Source: Brachionus plicatilis
Taxonomy: Eukaryota > Rotifera > Eurotatoria > Ploima > Brachionidae
DNA length: 64,000 bases
Reading direction: 5' to 3'
Assembly: GCA_010279815.1 (NCBI GenBank)
Contig: QEOQ01000303.1
Coordinates: forward strand, 1,243,567-1,307,566
Within the stretch, counting starts at the first letter, position 1, and every line of letters begins with the position of its first letter. The position numbers and the translations under genes were made by a program. A model generated the notes under the pieces. That model saw nothing but the letters and a program-made list of their open reading frames with translations. It did no database searches and was not told the DNA's origin. This document shows, piece by piece, positions 33,661 through 46,700 of the stretch.

Positions 33661-36629
33661 CTTAATAATAACAATCTTTTTTTCGAACTAAAATCACCAA
33701 CTTCTTACTTATTTATAAAAAATATTTTCTTAATTTTGAATGAATCTTATTAATCTTTCGTTTATAAATTTTTACATATATGTTTTTGCATCCGACACAA
33801 TCTTGATAGTTTCAGTAAAAAATTAATTTTTAATAGTCCTGGATTGAACTCTTGATTATCTTAAAAAATCTAGTTTTTTTTTCAATAGTTTTTTTGAGTT
33901 TGTATTCGTCTTTATGCCTATGTAAAACTATTATAAAAATTATTTTAACTGTTAGGGGTAAAATTTGGGTTTACCATGTAGGTTTAAATTAATCACGTAA
34001 AATAAACTTAAAACCTAATTACTTGAAAAAGCTATTAATTTGATTTTTTAAATTAAAAAAAAATCATGATTGCTTTGTTTAGGTTGGTTTTCTATTTTTA
34101 ATGGATAAAAACAAAAAAAAAACTAATAAAAATTAAAAAAAAAAACTTTTTTTCTTATTAGCATATAACCAAAAAGGTTGTTCGAAATTTCAAAAATAAA
34201 ATTTTTTTCTTTTTTGGAATGAACTATTTCCAGTAGTTACGTTGTCAACTTTGATAATGAAAAATGATATAATTAATTATAGATAAATGAATTAATTAAT
34301 TAAAAAGTGCTAAAGTTGTAACTAATCGGTCGATTTTTTGCTTGAATAATATTTTTAAAAAATTGGAAATTACAAAAATAATCTTTTATTTTAATATCTT
34401 TTGATTAGGATTAAATGTTGGCCTCGAATTTAATAAACAAATTTTGAATAAAAAATAAGTTTTAAAATGAATAAGTAATTAAATAAGAATTAAATTGTCT
34501 GGACTAATTTCGAAGCTTTTTTAAAAATTAACAACATGCTAATTTTCTTTTATGAATATTTTTCGAAAAAAGTTAATATTATCTAAAGAAAATTCTGAAG
34601 TAAAAATAAACAAAATAAAAAACATATGTTTTAAAATTTTTAATTATTTGTTATTATTTTTAACTGCTGTAAAACTTCAATATTTTTAAATAAAGAATTC
34701 GGCTCAAAATCTTAGATTTCGAATCATATACTAAACGTTGTACCTTACTTTGTCAATTATTTGAAGTATAGACAATGAGAAAATTAAAAAGTAAAAATCC
34801 TTTCTGTACTTTTTGTACTCTATCAGAATTTTAATTTGTTTCGCCCTGGTCGTTTTTGTACTTTTTGATCTTTATAATTAAGATTCTACTAAATAAATGG
34901 TTTAAATATTAATTTTAATTTAAACTAATATTTCTCTAATCTATAACATACCCGAATCCCTAAACCATGGTTCCGCCCCGGACCTCGTTTAATTTTTTCT
35001 AATAAAATTTAAATACAGATAAAGCACAAAAAGGAAAATGTTTTTTTTGTAGTTAAATCTCATTGTTTTTCCATGGATATTTGATTTTTTTTTTTAAAAT
35101 TTATTTTTATTTTTGTTTAATTAATTGGTTTTCAAATAATTAAAAGAAAATTAAAATAAAGTATTGGTTATATGTTCTAAATTTAAACATTCAACGTGAT
35201 CCATGACAAGTTAAACTAAAGAAGATTTGTAAATTTTAAATATATTTTAAGCTCAAAATTGATCATTCAATCTCCTTTTTTTGATCTTTCTCAAAAATAT
35301 GTCTTAAAAGCTTTTAAGCTTCTTAACTTATTAGCTAACTTTTTTTTTTAATTAATTCTAAATATTAATGTTTTTATTTTTAACTTTAATTGCGGAACTG
35401 AATTTTAAAAAAATTTTAAAAAAAAATGGAGCTCGCGATACTTCACCGAAAAATATACAGTAGTTTAAAAAAGAAATTTGTTTTCTTTATTATTTTTATT
35501 TAATAAAATAAATTTCAATAATAAATCATTTTTTACAAAAATTAATTATTTTAATTATTTAAATTTATTTTATCAAATTAAATAAATGAAGTGTTAATTA
35601 GTTATTAAGACAAGGATACTATCTTGTTGATTAGCCTTGAAATTTAATTTAAAATAATAATTAAAGATAGAAAATATGTTTTCTTTATTTTAATCGCTTA
35701 TTTCAATAATCGATGCAAATATAATTATAAATAATCCTAACAATTTATAAGGCGATAAAAAATAGAAAATAAATAAAAAAATAAAAGTTTTTGAAAAATA
35801 TGAGTGATCGAAAGCAATTTTGCATCGATCCAACTGTCCATTTTTGAAACAAATAATTTTTAGATTAAATAAAAATAATTTCAATTAACGTGAGAAGACT
35901 TTCAATTTTATTTGGCTGTAATAGACCTCGATGAATTTTATATCACAAAATTTGGAAATAATTCTTTTCTTTAATTAGCAGCAAATGTTCTCCTAATATC
36001 TTATTATTGTTTATTTGACTTCGTCATTGAAAAAAAGCTAAGATAAAATAAATTATCATACAAATCATCCATTTATTTATTTATTTGTTTATCTGTTTTA
36101 AACAAAAGCTCTTTCAAATAAAAAAAAATGAAAATAAATTTAAATTTAAAGAAAAATTAATTAAAATAAAATGTCGAAAAAAATTGTTATAATTTTTTCT
36201 CTAAATTTAACAAGATATTTATTTATAGGGTAAAAATTTCAGACGCATAGACATTTATTTGAAGAATAAAAAATGAGGATTTATAGAAAAGAGTCAAAAC
36301 TGAATAGATTAAATAAAAAGGGTGAAAAAATTCCAAATAATTAACAAATTGAAGGCTTAAGTAATAAGTTAAAGTAATCATAATAAAGAAAAAAGTTAAT
36401 AAAAATTTTTTTACATTTTTCTTTGACTAATTTATTTATATTTTTTGACAAATTTGGTGAAAAAAAAGCGCTTTTTGGGATTTTTTTTAGTAAAAATAAA
36501 ACTAAAATTTTATTAAATTTTTTACCAAAATTTTAGTTTATTTTAGCTTTTTTTTTTAGTAAAAAAATTAATCAAAATTATAAAAACTGAAGTGAGCTTG
36601 AACAAAATAAAGTACTGTAAAATTTATCA
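33661..36629. other. Gene-poor AT-rich DNA
   Basis: No exon-like frames or RNA genes seen. A 64-codon frame near 35690-35884 has low complexity and is not supported. Confidence 0.5.
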
Positions 36630-36810
36630 AGAATGGCAGAATGAAAATAATTTTACATTTTCATATTTTTACATTTTTTGTGCAATATTTCAGAAAAAAA
36701 AATTATCCAAATTATTCAGTTACCAAAATTAAAAATTGAAATTTTCTGAAATATCGCACCAAAAAATCTAAAAATATGAAAGTGTAAGAATATAAAATTT
36801 TATGCATTTT
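36630..36810. mobile_element. MITE family I, copy 1
   Basis: AATTTTACATTTTCATATTT and TTTTGTGCAATATTTCAGAA on the left are mirrored by CTGAAATATCGCACCAAAA and AAATATGAAAGTGTAAGAAT on the right. The same layout recurs in the UTP4 intron at 54445-54620. Confidence 0.6.
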
Positions 36811-39348
36811 GACACAAGATTAGAACAGAGCTTAAAATCAAAAAATCAAAAAATTAAATGTTAATAAAAAAACTATTTATATTGTCTTCTTGACAAAAAT
36901 ATAAAAAATGTCTTCTTTTTTTTAAATTAATTTAAATTTTGTATATATAATCTTAAAATTCAGATTTTTTTTAAAAATTAATTATTTTATTGCCAAAAAT
37001 GACTATAACTAATGTGGTGACTATAACTAGTATGAGTTAATTTTTGTTCGAAAAAATTTTTTAATTACTCTTACTTAATTTCAATTGAGTAGTCTGATCT
37101 GAAATAATTTCGAGCAGACTTCTAATTACAATAAACACAGACTGCTATTTCTAATTATTTCTGAGATGGTCCATTTTTTAAATTAGGCATTTTCAATCAG
37201 TCACTAATGAACAACATATAATCACAAAAATTGAAAATTTGAAAATCTATTTGCAAATACTTAGCATTTATTCCAAACAGCTCAACTGACTTGGTAATTT
37301 TTGATTGTTTGCTTTGAAAACAGGATCTTAGAATGAAGTATTCTTAAACTAAATAAAAAATGTATTCTCCTAACACCATAAACACGAGTACCATTACAGT
37401 CAGCTTGAACAATTAGAAAAATTAGTTCTCGTTTAAGCCTACTTGATAAATAATATTAGGCTAATTAGCTCAGGCGAAAAACACTTATTGGGTGCAAAAG
37501 CCTGAATTAAAATTTCCAAAACAGGAATTAAAAAACTCAGATAAATTAATAAAAAAGAGAGTTGAAAATTTTTTTAATTTTTTAATTTTTATGCTTTCGG
37601 TGGCTTCTTCTAGGAATTTTTTTATGGTATTTTTTTTGAGCGTGTGTGTATGTGTATAATAATTATATTATTAAAAATATCGATTATTTCATCAGACTAG
37701 AGCCAAGCAAAGGCGAACACAAGAGAAGCAAAAAAGAAATGGAATAATCTTGCACAGTATTATAATATTTTATGCTTTTAAGTTGGAGCTCAATGGAAAA
37801 ACAATTGCTAATAATTCGGATTAATATTTAGTCTTTGAGCTCCTATTCATTCTTGGTCTTAAGCTTGGCTCTGTTCTCTCTCCGATGCCAATTCCATTCT
37901 AAGAGAGATCCAATCAAGTGTTTGTGAGAAAATGCCATGCAAAATGTGAATATTCTTATGCCAAGGCGTTTCACCTGGATGCTGAAATATTTGAACAAAA
38001 TTATGAACCAAATTTTTGTTTAGCTGAAAAAAGCTCAATCTTATTAAGTCGGTTTAAATAATTTAATTAGTTAACAAGAGCTTGAAAACAGCCATCTACG
38101 AAAATAAAAAGAATTAAAAAAAATTAAATAGCAACTTAAACACTGCTAATCTTGTTAATTTTTTTCCAAAAAAAAAAGAAAAGAAAATAATAACTTTAAA
38201 GCAAAATAATCCATCTTTTCAAAATTAGACATCCATAATTAATTACAACTTATATGACAATTATGCAAGGCAGCAACAAAATATAAATTACCATCAAAAT
38301 GTGACTAGAATTAGTTTCATGCAAGGAAACTCAGAATTCCGCGTGGTTTCAATTTTTTGCTGGCATCCTGATCGAAGCAAACAAAACCACTAGAAAATGT
38401 TTAGAGTGAATGATGGTCTTTGATTCTGTTTGAAAGAGCTAAAATTTATTTTCTTAAACTATACAAAAATATACCAATCGAGATAAACACAAATGCGTAA
38501 TACATTTTAAATTGTGCATTTAGAAAATTGTTCAGCTAGTTCTATGAACTGAATAGAATTGAATCAATCAAAACTTTTTGATTAAACAAAATAGTTCAAT
38601 TGAAGAGAAAGAACAAAAAAATGATTCCAATAAATTTATTTAATTTCTTTATTAAAATCCATAAATTTGTCTGTGGTGCTAACAGCCAAAGAAAAAATTC
38701 AATTCAAAAAGAAATTATCACCGAAAATAATCAAAAAACCTTTACATTGAAAATTTTATTTATTTTTTTTTTTTAAATAATTAAGACAGAGCTTTCGATT
38801 GGAATGGAAACCCGGTCCTTCCTTTCATTAAAATATTTAACTATTTGATTTCTTACATTTAATTAAAAATTAAAAAATACATTCAAATCTTCGAAAATAA
38901 AATTCTAAGGATTAATAGTTTTGTCCACAAAAATCGGTAAAAAATGATGTTCTAAAAAATTTGAAGACTCAAAAATTCACTCATTTTCAAATTTCTAAAA
39001 AAAAAAGGGAACCGATATTTTTTAATAAACAAAAAATAAACTAACTTATTTTTTGTTACAAAATTCTATTTAAAAATTTTTTTTAATCAAAAATTTTATA
39101 CAAAATTAATATAATTATTCAACATGTTAAGACCTGAGTTTTGGCATCTCACACTCTTTCTCTTTAGTCCTCATTTAAGTATAGTCTTAACTACAGGCAG
39201 CGCACGCTTCCAACTAATTGCCATTTAAACCACTAAATTTTTGTTATAATTTCAGATTCCGAATAAACTACTAAATATCATTAACTTGTTTGACTTTATT
39301 TACCAGATCCCACCCCAAAGTCAAATTTAAGACTTAACAAACAGTTGG
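36811..39348. other. No gene seen; patches of higher complexity
   Basis: Around 37600-38600 the composition is less AT-biased, with a GTGTGTGTATGTGTAT tract at about 37642, yet no frame longer than a few dozen codons is open. Could be regulatory DNA or non-coding exons; nothing shows which. Confidence 0.35.
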
Positions 39349-39745
39349 AATTGACAAAAAAAATATTTATTTTAAAAAGTCACTCAATTCATTAAATATC
39401 TTAAAAATTTTATTAAACTATCTGTGATTTTTATTTTAGTAAAACAATAGTTTGGATAAGACCCCAGCCTGTTTTGACTTGGAAGAAAACCTTATTTTTT
39501 TCTTGAAATAAATCATAAAATATCTCTTGAATTATTTTTTAAAATAAAATTAAAAAAAAATAATTTATAAAGGGAATCGACAAAAAAATATTTATTTTAA
39601 AAAGTCACTCAATTCTCATTTAATATCTAAAAAATTCTATTAAATTATCTGTGATTTTTATTTTAATATAATTAAAGGTTGGATAAAAGTCTGGCCTGTT
39701 TTGGCCTGAAAGAAAACCTCATTTGTTTCTTGAAATAAAATTAAT
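39349..39745. repeat. Two-unit tandem duplication, period ~224 bp
   Basis: GAATTGACAAAAAAAATATT (39349) and GAATCGACAAAAAAATATTT (39573) start matching units. Each continues with AAAAAGTCACTCAATTC, ATCTGTGATTTTTATTTTA and CCTGTTTTGRCY..GAAGAAAACCT-like text. Divergence indicates an old duplication. Confidence 0.75.
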
Positions 39746-41270
39746 AAAATTTTTTTTTTTAAATTTCAGCAATCAAGAAACTGAGAAATTGTTTTTTTAA
39801 TTTCTTAAAAATTCTATAAATAGATAAAAAAATAAAAAAAATTGATCGAGGAGCAGTAATTAACAAAAACTTAGTATAAATATTTAGTTGTTGCTTTTCG
39901 ACACCATTTATTCCCAAGTGATAACAATTAACTCGTAAAACTTATCAAACTTATTCAATTGAATCTTCTCATTAAATTCAACACCCAATAGTGAATATTT
40001 CTATTCTAGCGGCGCCGCTACCACTTTGATTAGTTTCACTTGTGGCAAATTTTTATTTTTAAGATGGCATCTTGAGAAACAACTCCAATTTATCATGTAG
40101 CATGAAAAAACACATTTAGATTCTTTATTTGATTAGTTCTATTTGAAAATTAAATAAGTTTAGAAGAGCCCGAAGGAATTGAAAAGCACAAAAAAAGCAA
40201 ACAAAAACATTTTGAATTCAATCAAGCTAATAATTCTCTAGTAATTTAAGATAAATCTTGATTGTGTAATAAATTTCGATTATTATGCTTGATTTGAGCA
40301 ATTATTTTTCTCATAAGTTTTTCATCTTTTTATAAAAAAAAAAAAGAAAAAAAAGCTGCTGCTCTTTTGTGTCGTGAGCATAAGAGATTTATTCATTATG
40401 ATAAAATATTGATTATCAATCTTAAAAAAGAATGAAATTTATGCAAATAAGTGAAATATTGATTCCATTTAATCAAGTATATCTTAATTTTATCTCATGT
40501 TATGCTTACTTTTTCTTAATTTTTCTCTCATGCAGCAGCATTAGCATTATACTGTAGAGAATTCGAGACCTTTAAGTCTCAATTAATTCAAAATTTTGAG
40601 ATTGTAATTCAAGTTACTTAAAATTGATCTATTGATAGAAAAAGCACTCGAGTTCTTGTAAATATACTCAAAATTTTTCCGAAAAGTCTTCGATTAAAAC
40701 CACTAATTGATCAGGACTTTAAGTATTTAAATACTTTAATTTAATTAGATTCAGGCAGGAACTCTACTAAATAAACAACGCTTTTAATTGAGAAAAAAAA
40801 AAAAGTTAAATAAGCTTTTTATTAAGCAAAAAAACACTTTTTATAGTCAAAAATTAAAGAATTAATTAACTTTAAAGAGGTCTTAAAGAGAGATATGGCC
40901 GATCTAAACTGCCGAAACTAACCAACTCCTAAATTATTTTTCAATCAAAAAAAACTATTTAAAGGGCTTCTATTAAGATATCTAATTCACACTTGTCGAT
41001 ACCAAATCTTTTTTGATGATATCTAAACCTTACACTTTTTTCTTAATAAAACCTAAACATTAATTAATTAATTATTGTTATTATTATTATTTATTTCAAT
41101 GAACTCCTTAGAGGAAATTTAGAAAAAAAGTTAAAAAAATAACTTACAACTTTATATCTTATTATTGATAATTTGTGGTAGCATTGTTAGATAGCATAAA
41201 TACAATTTTGATACCAAAAATTAACTATTATATTAGCAGTAAAAAATTTACTAAAATTTGCCATTTTGCT
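39746..41270. other. No gene seen
   Basis: Contains a short GC palindrome (GCGGCGCCGC at about 40009) and a LINE-like reversed tail (TTATTATTATTATTTATTTC then a CTCCTTAGAGG stem, about 41070-41115, minus orientation). No coding sequence. Confidence 0.4.
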
Positions 41271-41274
41271 AACA

Positions 41275-43225
41275 CTGAATTCATATTAAAGAAATTTATT
41301 TCCCTTTAAAAAACTTTTGCTGTATTTAAAGCACCTTCATAAAATTATGAAAATTTTCTACTACTTCATCACTATTAACTTAACTCTAACTGATTATTAT
41401 ATCACCTTTATTGACTCATAATCAAAAAAAATTAAAATATTTTTAATAAAAAGAAAGCTTTATAGTAATAATACTTGGCTGAATTTTGGCTGTTTTATAT
41501 CAGTCTAAAAAAAAAATTTACTTAATTTTTAAATTAAATTTTCTCGCGAAGATTTTTGGAATCGAATATAGACCTGCTAAAAAGAAAATAATTCATTTCC
41601 AGGATTAAAGAAATTAAGAACTTTAAAAATCTATTTAATGAAATATTAGAAGCTTATTGACGTGCTATATTTAATGTAAATTTACTCAGGCTTTCGTGAA
41701 TTCAATATGATATTAAATTGAATTTTCTTCCGACTTTTAATGTAAATTTGAAAAAACGAATCATGAACAGAAAATTTTTTGATTTTAGAAAATGAATTAA
41801 GAGTAATTCTTTAATTCTTTTCAGTATCTTCGTTCTACCGAAAATAAAAAAATTGAACTGAATATTTTGTCACCGTTATTGGGAATTTGTTAGCTCATAA
41901 TCAATAAAATTAAAAAAATTTCGATACATTAAAAACATAATATTTTATAATATTATTTTCTGGTTTTATTTCTAATAAATGCTTGCTTTTAAATATTTGA
42001 AAAATTAATAATATTCTAATTTTAATTTAATATCAATCTAAATTTGAAAAAATCAAAAATGATGAAATTGCCCTTTATTTCTTAAATGTAATAAAAATAG
42101 TGGAATTAAATAAATTTTATTTATTTATTTTTTTAAATACGGAAAAGGTATTAAAACTAAACAACTTTTTCAAGCCTTAATATTCTATACTGATCAGTAA
42201 ATTATAACAGAAAAAAATTCTTTTAAAAAATGCTAATTTAATTTATCGGAAAAAAAAATCTCTTTTAAAAAATTTGTCCTTTCATTCATCTTGTCATTTA
42301 AGTTTTTTGATTTCTCTCTGATTTAAAGTCAAGATAAACACCTTAAAACAGTGACCAATTATTGAAATATTTTTAACATTTTGGAAAAATTTTGAAAAGT
42401 CAGCCTGAAATTAATTTTTTCACCATTTCGTAGTTCAGCTATCAAATATTAAAATTTTTGACACAAAATTTAAAATTTTTAGATTTTTAAAAACTTTAAA
42501 AATGTGTGTGAAAATTGAATTTAAGAAATTTCAAAATTTTTAGATTTCAAAGATTTGAATATTCCTGTAATGTTTTCCACTGAATATTATGTTCCCTTTA
42601 TTAGCTCAAAATCAATAAAATTAAAGAACAGAAAACATATTTTAAATATGTAATGTTTGCTTTAAATCTTTTAAAAATTAATTGTTAAAAATTAACTAAT
42701 CTATCTGAATCAAAACGATAAGAAAAAATTGAAAAAACTCTTTTATTTCTAAAATTTAATATTTTAAGCAAAATTTATTTTGATAGAAATTTACAATTGA
42801 ATTGAGACATTAAATTTAGAAAAATAAGCCTTTAGAGCAAATTATTTTTTTAAAACTAAAACAGCAAATCAATCTTGACTGTAATCTTTACTATTTTTGA
42901 CTCATCAATTTTGAAATTTTGATTCAAATGCTCGGCAAAACCATTCCAAATTCTTTAAATAATCAGTTTTAGTATAAAAGTTTCGAATTGAGCATTTTAA
43001 ATAGTTAAAGAAAAAAAAAAAATTTTGTCTGACCGAATTCATATCAAAGAAATTTATTTCACCTTAAACAACTTTGACTTTATTTAAAACACCTTCATAA
43101 GATTATGAGACGAAAATTTTCTACTACTCCATCCCTATTAACTTAACTCTCCTAACTGAATATTATACCACCTTTATTTGGCTCATAATCAGTAGAATTC
43201 AACTATTTTTAATAAACAAATAACT
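41275..43225. repeat. Degenerate tandem array, about four units
   Basis: Near 41275-41450 and 43035-43225 the same ordered blocks occur (GAATTCATAT.AAAGAAATTTATTTC, CACCTTCATAA, TTTTCTACTAC, CTATTAACTTAACTC, TCATAATCA). The block CTGAATATTaTGTYMCCKTTATT + CATAATCAATAAAATT also appears near 41858 and 42580. Unit spacing is 470-720 bp with strong divergence. Confidence 0.6.
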
Positions 43226-43750
43226 TAAAAATGTTTATTTTTTAATTTTTTAATAAAACGTTTACTTTTAAATCTAAAAATCAATCAAAAAAAAATTGTT
43301 TAAAAAGAGTTATATTAAATTACAGATATATATTCCGAATAAGTCTTTGAAAATTATTAGCTTTGACTAAAAGAGGACTAAGTATTCACTCTAAAGGACA
43401 AGATAATGGTCCGTGAGCAATTTCTAAAATTAAAAAAAAATAATTTAACTAAATAAATTTTATTAAAAATTTTTTCTCTAAAAAAAAATGAATCTGAATT
43501 GTTTTTACTGTTACTAATAGACAAATTAATAAAAATGTAAATTATAACTATACATTTATAAACTTTACAATTTAAAGCCTTTTAAAAATTAATTTAATTA
43601 AACGAATATTTATGATGACGAAATTTAAACTACTATTTGATTTCGCCGGTAATAAAGAATTTAAAGGAAATGGAGGGTGAGGAAATAATTAAAAAATATA
43701 TTTCAATTTTTCTTTCTTTGATTAAAAATTTAAATAATAAAAAACAATCA

Positions 43751-46700
43751 TCATCGGTTGCTGAATCCAACCACTTCTAAAATAGCTATTTGAAAAACTT
43801 TCGTTCGGCAAAGAGGTTCATTAGCAAAAGTGTCGCATTGATTTGTCTCGCCTTCTAACAAATTCGATTTGATCACAAGTCCTTCCCTACTTCTTTAAAA
43901 AAAATTAAAAAAATTTTAAATTTTAAAATAGTTTAAAGTTACCCTCCTCCGATTGAAATCTTGTTCGCATTTACGCGAATAAACATTTCTTGATTTGACT
44001 TTGTTTCTTGTTTCAAACCAACCCATTTGAATACACTTTTTTCAGGACTTAAAGTAAATAAAAAGGTTTCCCCTGTACCAAAAAACAAAGTTTTTGGATT
44101 TTTCCTCTCATTCCAGTCTCCGGCACAAAACGCTCCGAATATTTCATTTTCAAATGTTTTTATCACAATCAGACAATATTCCAACTCGTCAAGCACATTG
44201 AACAAGGTATTTAAACTGGTGCCATTTTCTTGCGTAGTGAACAGCATGTTCGGGGTGCAAATGCTTAATCGCTGCGGAATCCAATTCCATATACTGCACA
44301 ACTACAGAATAAAAATACATTTATTTTTCATAATTTTTTTTATTTGGTTTTTTTTTAAAAAGTTCGAACTTTAAGGAACCATGTTTTTGGTCAACATTCT
44401 ATAATATCTTCCAAATAAAGATGATATTATGAGTGGCAAAGATTTTCAAGGATCAAAAAAAGAACTAAATATTTTTTAGAAAAAATCTTACATTTGCATG
44501 AGACAGGACACTTGTCATTGCTTCGTTCAAATAAATCCTGGTTGGACTGCTTTTTTGGTTGTCTAAAAAATTAACAAAAATTTTAAATTTTTTTAAATTA
44601 ATTAAAATAATTGCGCTCTAAATACTGGCTCTAAAATAAATTTCTTAAAAATAATCGAAAAACTCCCAAAATCAATCAATGAAAATCAAGGAAAAAATTT
44701 AGAAAAAAACATGTCTCACTTTCAATGCTGGCAAGCGCTTTGTTATGGTTCTTGTCATATTTGGTGAAGTTTTTGCGTTTGTTCTCTTCTTTTGAATAAT
44801 ATTCTTTGATCGTAGACCGCTTCAAGTTGCGTATATTAAAGCTAACCTTTTGCAGTTGTTTATTAATAAAAATTTTAAGTCTTGAATCAACAACCTGCAT
44901 ATTTTTTATTTTCTTCTTTTTTTTTTTAAATATTCAAATCTAATTATGGTAAAAATTTATACGAAATTGAAAATAAAAAATATCCAATTTTGATCCTTCA
45001 AATATTTGCTTTGAAATATTAAGCCTATGATAATAATTGCTTCACTTTCTCGTTTAAAAAAATTAGAACAAAACTTTTATTTTATTCTAAATTTAAGACC
45101 TAGTAAGTCACGGTGATATTTGCTTAAGTTTACCGACTCGGTTTACCTTCATTAGTTTGTCTATACTGTCCAGATTCGCACTAGATTGGCAAAATTGGTG
45201 AATCGAATGGTTGTCCACTCTTAAACTCTCACTTCTTAAGGCTAAAATAAAAATCACGTTATCAAAATTTTTTTTATTTTTTATTACAAAAAAGGTCATT
45301 ATTAAAGCTAAAAGAAAAAAAAATATTACTCAACCCAAATCTGAACATGCATCATTTAAATTTTTAGTATAAGCTCTAGGTTCAAGTTAATAATTATAGT
45401 TAATAATTATTTAGAAACTTTTTTTAAAATTAATTTGTTAAATTTTGGCATTTAAAAAAAAAAGATACGTTTCTAAATTTAAGCTAAATAAATGTCACTT
45501 ATCTTTCGCCAAGTTGTTATTTAAAGCTAAATGTCATATACTAAAAGAAAAAGCTGAAATTTTAGAATTGTTTGTGAACCACATTGGAAACTTCGGAACA
45601 AAAAAAAAACTATGTAACTTATAGCTGAAAACCCTTTTTAAATTAATTTTGTTAAATTGAATGGTTTTCTTAGAATTTATCTAGCCTAAAAATTGTTTAA
45701 AAATTTTTTTTTATTTATAAGACTTGAAATTTTATTTATTTATTTATTTATTTATTTCAATGAAATAAAAATTGAATTAAATATTTAATTTAAATGTTAA
45801 TTTTGTTTTTTTTTCTTTTTCAATGAAATAAAATAAAATTACTAAGAATTTTAGCAATGATTTTTTTGAATGAAATTTTGGTTAATTTTTATATTTAGAA
45901 CTTTAATTAGAAGATTATTTTGAATTTTTTCGCATCTTTATTTTTAATTTGTTAATAAAGATTCAAAAATTTATAAAATAATAACAAAATAAGAAAACCA
46001 TTTTTTTTAAAAATTTAAATAACTAATTTTGAATACCCAAAAAAACGGCTACTTAGTTTATAATTTTTAGATTGTTTTTTTTGTTCCAAAATTAAGGATG
46101 CCATTAAAAGAGATTCAAAAAAATAATCAAAAATATCAACTAAACTTTGTTAGTAATTGTTAGTATCTAAATTAATAAATGATTATTTTAGTATACCATT
46201 AAAAAAATACTCGTCAATCAATTCACATTCTTCAATTAACTCGATGTCTAATATGATACAACATTCAACATTAATCAGCTTAAACAGCATAAAAACTCAT
46301 TAGATATACTTACAGCGGGAAAATTGCTGCGCCAGGGCTAAGCTAACTCGATAGAATATTTTTTGTCCCTCGAACAAAAAGCAGTCCATTATTTTGACCA
46401 GATAATCAAAAGAGAGAGAGTCGAATATCCACCAATACCACTCATTTAGTATGGAATCAGGTGAGACAATGGCATATTTTGATATGGTTTCATAACTTGA
46501 TTTCTTAATTACAAAAATAAATCAACTTTCAATATGTAGTATTTTGAGATTCAATTATTTAAAAAATTAAAATAATGAGAATTAGAATGGGAATTATTCA
46601 TTAGTTTTAAGATAATTTATTTAAGGCGACTAATTATCTTAGTATACTTTTATAGAGAATTGAAAATTTAAGAATTTTAAATTATCAAAATTTTACTAAT

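Noticed and set aside
45720..45770. (ATTT)n tract as a CRISPR or satellite array
   Set aside because: Simple tetranucleotide microsatellite in a eukaryotic genome; no spacers.
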